From the NCBI RefSeq assembly GCF_016793825.1, contig NZ_JAEULM010000036.1:1-64000 (forward strand): DNA of 64,000 nt. Reading direction: 5' to 3'. The DNA comes from Sphingopyxis sp. (GTDB lineage Bacteria > Pseudomonadota > Alphaproteobacteria > Sphingomonadales > Sphingomonadaceae). The translations under genes were made by a program, and so were the position numbers. This document shows, in pieces, positions 48,546-53,955 of this stretch (position 1 is its first letter; each line of letters starts with the position of its first letter). A model generated the notes under the pieces. That model saw nothing but the letters and a program-made list of their open reading frames with translations, made no database searches and was not told the origin of the DNA.

Positions 48546-49058
48546 ATGGAAAAGACTATGCTGGGGCCTGACAACGCGATTTGGGATGATGGCGAGTGGG
48601 TGAGTTGGGCAGAGCTCGACTACCATTACGAGCAGCAGCTACTTCGCGAACAATATCCCCATGCCGACCCTTCGCTGATTCCAATCTTTGAGGATCTGCT
48701 CGATACCGCCGAGGAATATCATCGGCTGACCGGCCGGCATCTGCAAGTTTATGGCGACATAGGCGAACTCTACGGTGCCATCGCATACGGCATCCGGCTG
48801 CACAAAAATTACGCTAAGGGTTCAGACGGGCGGCTCGGGAATGATTTTGTCGAGGTGAAGACCATCACGCCCTTCAAGCAGAGCAACATCGTCACGCTCA
48901 ACCTTCGGCGTAATTTCAGCAAGGTCCTAATCGTCAAGATCTCAGCCGATTTTGAAGTGTCCGCCCGGATGGTCGACCGCAAGGCGTTACCCAAAACCAC
49001 CAGGGATCACATCCGACTCGATTGGAAACAGTTCGATCCAGCACCAACCGATGCCTAG
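48546..49058 (+). CDS. Small nuclease-like protein of unknown family
   Basis: A 170-residue protein. Its core reads GELYGAIAYGIRLHKNY followed by GSDGRLGNDFVEVKTITP. The order of an early Glu, an Asp in the turn and the VEVKTI strand is that of a small PD-(D/E)xK nuclease or restriction-endonuclease-like fold. I do not recognise a named family. It lies 63 bases after mcrC and 9 bases before the staphylococcal-nuclease-like gene, so all may be one transcript. Starts at 48546 (ATG); ATG 48558 is an alternative. Confidence 0.7.
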   Translation: MEKTMLGPDNAIWDDGEWVSWAELDYHYEQQLLREQYPHADPSLIPIFEDLLDTAEEYHRLTGRHLQVYGDIGELYGAIAYGIRLHKNYAKGSDGRLGNDFVEVKTITPFKQSNIVTLNLRRNFSKVLIVKISADFEVSARMVDRKALPKTTRDHIRLDWKQFDPAPTDA

Positions 49059-49067
49059 GAATGCGCG

Positions 49068-49772
49068 ATGCTGACGGCACCGGAACAGCCTGATTTCGAA
49101 ATGCTGCGTGTACCCGTCATCAAGGTAATCGACGGCGACGGATTTCTGACTCGCATCTATCATCCGGGGCGCGGCACTGCAGTCGAGGTCGCCATTCGAC
49201 TAGGATTCGTCGATGCACCTGAAATGGATCAGCCAGGAGGTCCAGAAGCACAGGCATTTCTGCAGTCGATCATCGGCGGAAAATCGGTCGACCTCGCCAT
49301 TCTTACGAAGATGGACACTGGCGGTATTGTCGACCGGCATGGCCGGATCGTTGCCGTTCCCTATCTTCCCGTCGCCCACCAGGATCCTCCCGCAACCAAA
49401 CGTCCTTGGGATCTGCGCCTGCCGCGAAATGTGGAACTCGAGATGGTGCTGAATGGATGGGCCTGGGTTCTGGAACGCTATGGTCCCGACGAACGATATA
49501 TCGAAGCGCTGGAGGATGCCCAGCAATGTCGTCGCGGCATTTGGGCGCTCGACAGCAATGTCCACCCGTGGGAGCACAAGAAGCGGCGTTACCGCGTGTC
49601 CAAGGCTCGGCGCCAGGGCACAGACAATCAGCCGAGCTTGTTTGCAGGCTTGGAACCCCGCCGCGATTGCCCGACAGGCTGTGGCGGAAAGCTTCTGGAC
49701 CGGAGCGGACGGTTCGGTCAATTCCACGGATGTTCCAATTTTCCGACGTGCCGATATTCCTGCAGCGGCTAG
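49068..49772 (+). CDS. Staphylococcal-nuclease-like protein with C-terminal zinc finger
   Basis: A 234-residue protein. Residues about 12-150 match the thermonuclease fold: VIKVIDGDGFLTR, VAIRLGFVDAPEMDQPGG (catalytic Arg and Glu), DRHGRIVAV and VLNGWAWVLERYGP. The last 40 residues carry CPTGCGGKL and CSNFPTCRYSC, a topoisomerase-type C4 zinc finger that binds single-stranded DNA or RNA. No signal peptide, so it acts in the cytoplasm, unlike secreted thermonucleases. Fits a role as effector nuclease beside the restriction genes, but this is inference. Confidence 0.85.
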   Translation: MLTAPEQPDFEMLRVPVIKVIDGDGFLTRIYHPGRGTAVEVAIRLGFVDAPEMDQPGGPEAQAFLQSIIGGKSVDLAILTKMDTGGIVDRHGRIVAVPYLPVAHQDPPATKRPWDLRLPRNVELEMVLNGWAWVLERYGPDERYIEALEDAQQCRRGIWALDSNVHPWEHKKRRYRVSKARRQGTDNQPSLFAGLEPRRDCPTGCGGKLLDRSGRFGQFHGCSNFPTCRYSCSG

Positions 49773-49791
49773 CGAATGCGCACACGCAACA

Positions 49792-49832
49792 TTGACAATT
49801 GGCATGAAAAGATCATATATACGCCAATTGTC
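49792..49832 (+). promoter_or_regulatory. Promoter and inverted-repeat operator of the xre-res pair
   Basis: A -35 TTGACA (49792-49797) and a -10-like TATATA (49816-49821) are 18 bases apart. A perfect 10-bp inverted repeat, GACAATTGGC (49794-49803) and GCCAATTGTC (49823-49832), has one arm on the -35 box and the other just after the -10 box. That is the layout expected for an operator at which the antitoxin represses its own promoter. AGGAGG (49835-49840) follows. Confidence 0.75.
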
Positions 49833-49845
49833 GCAGGAGGCATTT

Positions 49846-50256
49846 ATGGAACTTGTCGCAATCAAGGCTGCGCCGCCGCCGCCCGCGCCGCACTTTTCGG
49901 ACGCGGAGGTGCAGGCCATGCAGCGCGCCGTGATCCGCCTCTTCGATAATTGGGGCGTCACTGATGCCCAGGCTGCTCGCCTGCTCGGCGACATCGCCGT
50001 CCGCACCTATCAGCGTTGGAAGCAGGGTGAATATGGTCGATGGAATGTCGATCTGGCCGCGCGCCTGTCGAACCTGATCGGCATTCATAAGGCGCTCCGT
50101 CTGCTCTACACCGAGACGGAACGGGGCTATCGCTGGATCAAAGCGCCCAACCGCGCCTTTGGCGAGCGCTCGGCGCTCGAGGTCATGCTCGGTGGGCAGT
50201 TGACCGATCTGATGCGGGTACGACGCTATCTCGACAGCTATCGCGGAGCTTGGTGA
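49846..50256 (+). CDS. Xre/MbcA/ParS-type antitoxin (DUF2384)
   Basis: A 136-residue antitoxin. An N-terminal Xre-like helix-turn-helix (VTDAQAARLLGDIAVRTYQRWK) is followed by the C-terminal toxin-binding domain (RAFGERSALEVMLGGQLTDLMRVRRYLDSYRGAW). It should neutralise the RES toxin encoded 7 bases downstream and repress the pair through the inverted repeat at 49794-49832. ATG 49846 has AGGAGG (49835-49840) 5 bases before it; the longer upstream frame is not used. Confidence 0.92.
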   Translation: MELVAIKAAPPPPAPHFSDAEVQAMQRAVIRLFDNWGVTDAQAARLLGDIAVRTYQRWKQGEYGRWNVDLAARLSNLIGIHKALRLLYTETERGYRWIKAPNRAFGERSALEVMLGGQLTDLMRVRRYLDSYRGAW

Positions 50257-50263
50257 TCCACCC

Positions 50264-50974
50264 ATGCCCGATGCACCGCTGGCTCCGATCGCGTGGCCGT
50301 CGGCCGTCCGCCTGATCGAGAGCAAATATCCGCCGATCGACCTGTTCGAGGATCTCGCCGATCCCGAGGATTGGGAGCTGCTCGCCGCGGCAGAAGCAAA
50401 GACCAATCCGCGGATTGCCGAGACCATCGGCAATCTCGACCTCGTCCCGGTCGAACGCCGGGTGTCCGGGCCAGGGGCGAGCTATGTGATGGCGCCCTTC
50501 ACCCATTGCTCTCCTGATCGGCCGGGGCGCTTCCACGACGGCCATTTCGGCGCTTATTATGCCGCCAAGACGTTCGAGACGGCGATCGCCGAAGTGACAT
50601 ATCACCAGGCCCAGCGCTTGCTCGACACCCGAGACGAGCCAGGCTGGATCTCGGATATACGCGAGCTGGTGGGCGCCGTAAAAGCCAAGCTCGTGGATAT
50701 CCGGGCGGAGGGCTTCGATGCCCTGCTCGCGCCTGACGACTATGCGCCGTCGCAAGCCTTTGCCCGTCAGCACCGCGATGCCGGCAAGGATGGGGTGGTT
50801 TACCCTTCCGTCCGCAACCTCGGCGGCGAATGCATCGCGGCCTTCTGGCCGGATGTCGTCGAAAAGCCCGTGCAAGGGCGACATTTCCGTTACCATTGGG
50901 ATGGCGCGCGCGTGGACATGATCCACGAACTTACTCTCGATGGGTCAGGTCAGGTTTTTCGCCTGAAAGTCTAG
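50264..50974 (+). CDS. RES-domain toxin
   Basis: A 236-residue toxin of the Xre-RES type that degrades or transfers NAD+. Conserved positions include RPGRFHDGHFGAYYAAKTFE (the R/S region), TAIAEVTYHQ and DGVVYPSVRNLGGECIAAF. The fold and length fit family members. It lies 7 bases after the antitoxin. A weak imperfect repeat is all that separates it from the convergent XRE gene. Confidence 0.92.
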   Translation: MPDAPLAPIAWPSAVRLIESKYPPIDLFEDLADPEDWELLAAAEAKTNPRIAETIGNLDLVPVERRVSGPGASYVMAPFTHCSPDRPGRFHDGHFGAYYAAKTFETAIAEVTYHQAQRLLDTRDEPGWISDIRELVGAVKAKLVDIRAEGFDALLAPDDYAPSQAFARQHRDAGKDGVVYPSVRNLGGECIAAFWPDVVEKPVQGRHFRYHWDGARVDMIHELTLDGSGQVFRLKV

Positions 50975-51009
50975 CGACAGAGCGACCTATAGCGCTCGCT
51001 GATGTAATC

Positions 51010-51237
51010 TCAGGTCTGAGCTGGCGGTATCCCCAGCGTGAGCGCAGCTACATCGCATCGAAGTGCCAGACACAGCCTGCATAGAATCGAGAACGATACA
51101 TTGCGATCGGCCCTTTCGATTCCACCCACGTAAGAGCGGTCAATGCCCGCTAAAAGAGCGAGGTCTTCCTGAGACAAGCCGACCTCTTTTCGCCTGCGGC
51201 GGATACGCTTTCCCAACTCCTTGTTGAAATCTTCCAT
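51010..51237 (-). CDS. Small XRE-family transcriptional regulator
   Basis: A 75-residue helix-turn-helix protein (LGKRIRRRRKEVGLSQEDLALLAGIDRSYVGGIERADRNVSFSILCRLCLAL) with almost no other domain, like the controller proteins of restriction-modification systems or orphan mobile-element regulators. ATG 51237 is chosen for its compact fit; longer in-frame starts exist to 51414. It is convergent with the RES gene and divergent from the membrane protein gene. Target unknown. Confidence 0.82.
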   Translation of the reverse strand: MEDFNKELGKRIRRRRKEVGLSQEDLALLAGIDRSYVGGIERADRNVSFSILCRLCLALRCDVAALTLGIPPAQT

Positions 51238-51345
51238 GCCAACGAAGTCGCGGAGTATGGGACTGTCAGTCCACGGACGATCGTCCGTATTTCTTAACCT
51301 CTGCCTGCTACACCGCCCTCGGATAACCATCAGAAGAGGTGATTT

Positions 51346-51759
51346 ATGGGGAAGCTCGGAAAGATTGCGCTGGGCACGACGGTTGTGTTTGTCGGTGGAA
51401 TTTGGGCGTTGCAAGCGATTGGCAGCAATGTCGAAAGCACGTTTGCCGAAGAAGATGGTCGAAACCTTGCAGTTGCCGAAAACTCATCCAAGGTTGCCCA
51501 GCCCGCGACTGCCGCTCCGCCGATCGCGGACGCAGCGCCTCCATCGAAACCTGAGCCGGTGAGGATGGGCGATCTCGACGAAGCAGAGAAGGTAATTCGC
51601 CTCGCCATCAACCTTAGCGGAAACCTTTGTGCCAAGCCGATCGAGGTCCGCAAAGTCGGTGCCAATCTTTATGGCGTCCATTGCATCACGAACCGGGACG
51701 GCACGGGCCGCTCAAACTATCTGGTCAATTCGCGGACGAACGAAGTCGATAAAATCTGA
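51346..51759 (+). CDS. Membrane-anchored protein of unknown function
   Basis: A 137-residue protein with one N-terminal hydrophobic helix (LGTTVVFVGGIWALQAIG), a Pro/Ala-rich linker, and a C-terminal domain with two cysteines (NLCAKPIEV, VHCITNRDG) that probably form a disulfide in the periplasm. I do not recognise the family. Start ATG 51346 has AGAGG upstream. It is followed after 2 bases by a tiny membrane protein gene. Confidence 0.7.
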   Translation: MGKLGKIALGTTVVFVGGIWALQAIGSNVESTFAEEDGRNLAVAENSSKVAQPATAAPPIADAAPPSKPEPVRMGDLDEAEKVIRLAINLSGNLCAKPIEVRKVGANLYGVHCITNRDGTGRSNYLVNSRTNEVDKI

Positions 51760-51761
51760 CA

Positions 51762-51890
51762 ATGCTCGGCCTTATTCTCATCTTGATCCTCGCCGCGATC
51801 GTCAGTGGCGGCGCACGGAACGTCCTCGGCGGCCTGGTTACTCTGATCGGCGGAGTGATCCTGCTATTGGCGAGCTGCGCGCTCGTCTAG
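51762..51890 (+). CDS. Small membrane protein, 42 residues
   Basis: An ATG 2 bases after the previous stop opens 42 codons (MLGLILILILAAIVSGGARN, then a second hydrophobic segment LVTLIGGVILLLASCAL). Two short membrane helices with a GGARN turn suggest a hairpin membrane protein. Co-translation with the upstream gene is likely. A bidirectional terminator follows at 51963. Function unknown; it could also be a non-functional short frame, but the codon pattern fits a gene. Confidence 0.55.
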   Translation: MLGLILILILAAIVSGGARNVLGGLVTLIGGVILLLASCALV

Positions 51891-51962
51891 CCAAGGGCGC
51901 TTATGACGGCATTCCAATCCAACGATCAGGCTTCGAAGGATTCGAGCAAGGGGAACGGAAGA

Positions 51963-51989
51963 AAGGGACGGAGTAGTGCCGTCCCTTTC
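51963..51989. terminator. Bidirectional terminator hairpin
   Basis: A perfect 10-bp inverted repeat, AAAGGGACGG (51963-51972) / CCGTCCCTTT (51980-51989), with a 7-base loop lies between the small membrane protein gene and the convergent 158-residue gene. A- and T-rich arm ends suit termination on both strands. Confidence 0.7.
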
Positions 51990-52003
51990 CCGCACGCTCT
52001 CGA

Positions 52004-52480
52004 TCACGCTCCGGCATTCGGCGCCTCAGGCGGCCATTTCGCAAATCCACTCTGCTTGAATTCGCGCCAGGCCGGGTTCTTGTCGTCAGCGAAGAGGTCG
52101 GGACGGATCGGGATAGAATCGCCTTCGATGTCGACATCAAACGCCTGTTCCCACCGTCCTGGAAGATAGTGGTAGAAGTCGATCTCTTCACCGGAGACGT
52201 TGAAGCAGGCACGCCGCGAATTGTGCCAGCAGATCTCAACGGCTCGCCAACCGTCGCGCTCGATCGTCCCTTCGCCGACCATGGTCTTCGACTTCGCCAT
52301 ATAGGCCCGAAATCGGTTCGGGAGGATGGTGATGCGAAGCGGCGGAAGGTCGATCGTGATCCTGTGATCGGCACAGCCGGGATAATGGGCCGGTGAGATC
52401 TGGCCGTGGCGTTCGATCAGATCGTCGATCGCGGCCAGGATGCGGCGCGCACGCGCGAGCTTATGCTCATGATTGGTCAT
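52004..52480 (-). CDS. Protein of unknown function, strongly promoted
   Basis: A 158-residue soluble protein without recognised domain. It opens with a helical region (HEHKLARARRILAAIDDLIE), then predicted strands with aromatic and charged residues (RFRAYMAKSKTMVGEGTIER, EEIDFYHYLPGRWEQAFDVD) and a C-terminal FADDKNPAWREFKQSGF. AAAGGAA lies before ATG 52480, and a near-consensus sigma-70 promoter lies about 110-135 bases upstream, unusual in this GC-rich genome. A mobile-element regulatory or anti-defence role is possible but unproved. Confidence 0.7.
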   Translation of the reverse strand: MTNHEHKLARARRILAAIDDLIERHGQISPAHYPGCADHRITIDLPPLRITILPNRFRAYMAKSKTMVGEGTIERDGWRAVEICWHNSRRACFNVSGEEIDFYHYLPGRWEQAFDVDIEGDSIPIRPDLFADDKNPAWREFKQSGFAKWPPEAPNAGA

Positions 52481-52587
52481 GAAAATTCCTTTGGGGTGGG
52501 GGGAGCATCGCGCCTGATCCGCCCCGCGGATCAAGAAACCAATGATGCAGAAGGTCATTGCCGGTCAAATCCGAAGCAACGGCGCAC

Positions 52588-52616
52588 AGTATAGCCAAAT
52601 TTACGTCGAATGTCAA
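52588..52616 (-). promoter_or_regulatory. Near-consensus sigma-70 promoter
   Basis: On the minus strand TTGACA (52616-52611) is followed after 17 bases by TATACT (52593-52588), an almost perfect -35/-10 pair pointing at the 158-residue gene that starts at 52480. A short GTCAA/TTGAC inverted repeat overlaps the -35 box (52612-52628). Confidence 0.75.
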
Positions 52617-52784
52617 GTGCTAATTGACGAACCTGCCCCTCGAACTGGGATTCTACACTTCTAATATAACACTGATTTTCTTATACCAAGATCCCGGTAT
52701 TCTCCATGATTTTCAGTATCATGGAATCTAGCCCCAAATTTCTTAATCCTCCTCGCCAAAGATCTTAAAACCCATCCGCAGGAC

Positions 52785-52938
52785 CAGCCCGAAGGGCTGC
52801 GAGTCCGGGGCGAAGCCCCAGGAAAACACGCGAAGCCCCTCCCGGCCCGCAGGGCCGGCCAAGCCTCCCCGCCCCTCCCCCTATCGATGCGAATCACCCC
52901 GCTTGCTGAAAGACCGATTCGCGGTGCGCCGAGCGCAC
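52785..52938. repeat. Array of short GC hairpins with three-base loops
   Basis: Four perfect hairpins with 3-base loops occur in 154 bases: CAGCCC-GAA-GGGCTG (52785-52799), GGGGC-GAA-GCCCC (52807-52819), CCGGCCC-GCA-GGGCCGG (52842-52858) and GTGCGC-CGA-GCGCAC (52924-52938). The first three have GNA loops, and the second contains GCGAAGC, a DNA mini-hairpin known to be exceptionally stable. No ORF covers them. They lie just before an AT-rich stretch and the recombinase operon. Confidence 0.7.
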
Positions 52939-53283
52939 TGATGCCCCACGAGACCCACCAAGCCCCTAAAGCGACGCCTGTCGCGGCAGGACGCCTCGCG
53001 CCGGGGGCAGGCCTCGTTGGAATTTTTCGCACGTCGATTGAAACAGTAATTACCGGATAGATGCTATTTTAGTGAAACATATGTGATGCTTTCTCTTATA
53101 TAATTATTCCAGATAACTATCGCAATTATTTATTTATCTCGAAAGTATCTGTAGTATCGTTTTCATTAATACTAACGATGTTAAGGTTAATTTCCCGCAC
53201 AGCGACTAGATACTAATTTTCTATTGCGAATCAAAAATTTCTGTTGATGCTAATGGCTCCTCGCAACTGAAAGGAGCTGAAAA
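52939..53283. other. AT-rich intergenic region before the recombinase operon
   Basis: About 345 bases without a gene, dropping sharply to AT-rich from about 53040 with runs such as TATATAATTATT and TATTTATTTATC. It ends with AAGGAG at 53271-53276 before the GTG start of the recombinase. It probably holds the promoter and, together with the hairpins, is a candidate for a recombinase binding site. No exact direct repeat matching the tRNA junction was seen. Confidence 0.5.
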
Positions 53284-53955
53284 GTGAAGAAAGACATTTA
53301 CCAGGAGTACCGGCCGTATAAGGGGCGGAAGCGGCAGGCCGAGCAATTCTATCTCGATCCCCACAAGCGGCCGCGTTCACGGGCTCGGATCTTGTCCGAT
53401 CGGGATAACGACCGGGTGGAAACGCATATCCTGAGCCGCGGCGGAGCGCCGACAGCCTATCTGCTGAAGCATCGCCTCGCTCGCTATGCCGGCCTGCGCG
53501 TTAGTGAAATCCTCAACACCCATCTGTCCGATCTCGTCGAACCCGATGGCCGGGTATCGGACTATGTGACGGTGCGGCCGAAGGTCGGCAAACGCGGCAA
53601 GGGTCGCAAGGTCCCGATGCATCCGAGGCTCGCAGAGGCCATCCGCAAATTCCAGCTGAACCATCCGGACATGACGTACGTCGCATTTTCCCAGCAACAC
53701 TACACGCCCAAACGGCAGACACTGTCATCGCTCACCACCTGGTTCCATCTGCTTTACAAGCAGGTCGGGCTGGTCGGCTGTTCCAGCCATTCCGGTCGCC
53801 GGACCTTCATTACCGAGCTGGCCAAGGCGGCACCGCGCGTTGGCCTTTCCCTGCGCGACGTTCAGCTGATCGCGGGTCACGCACGCCTCGAATCCACTGA
53901 GGCCTATATCGAACCGAGTGCGAATCTCGGAAAGCTGGTGAGGGCGATCAAATGA
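53284..53955 (+). CDS. Short tyrosine recombinase (catalytic domain only)
   Basis: A 223-residue site-specific recombinase. It carries the catalytic residues of the family: Arg in GLRVSEI, Lys in GKGRKVPM, HSGRR (H-x-x-R), GHARLESTEAYIE with the second His and the nucleophile Tyr near residue 210. The N-terminal core-binding domain is missing, so DNA binding must come from elsewhere or the protein must act with a partner. GTG 53284 has AAGGAG 7 bases before it. Its stop overlaps the helicase start (ATGA), so the two are translationally coupled. Confidence 0.88.
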   Translation: MKKDIYQEYRPYKGRKRQAEQFYLDPHKRPRSRARILSDRDNDRVETHILSRGGAPTAYLLKHRLARYAGLRVSEILNTHLSDLVEPDGRVSDYVTVRPKVGKRGKGRKVPMHPRLAEAIRKFQLNHPDMTYVAFSQQHYTPKRQTLSSLTTWFHLLYKQVGLVGCSSHSGRRTFITELAKAAPRVGLSLRDVQLIAGHARLESTEAYIEPSANLGKLVRAIK

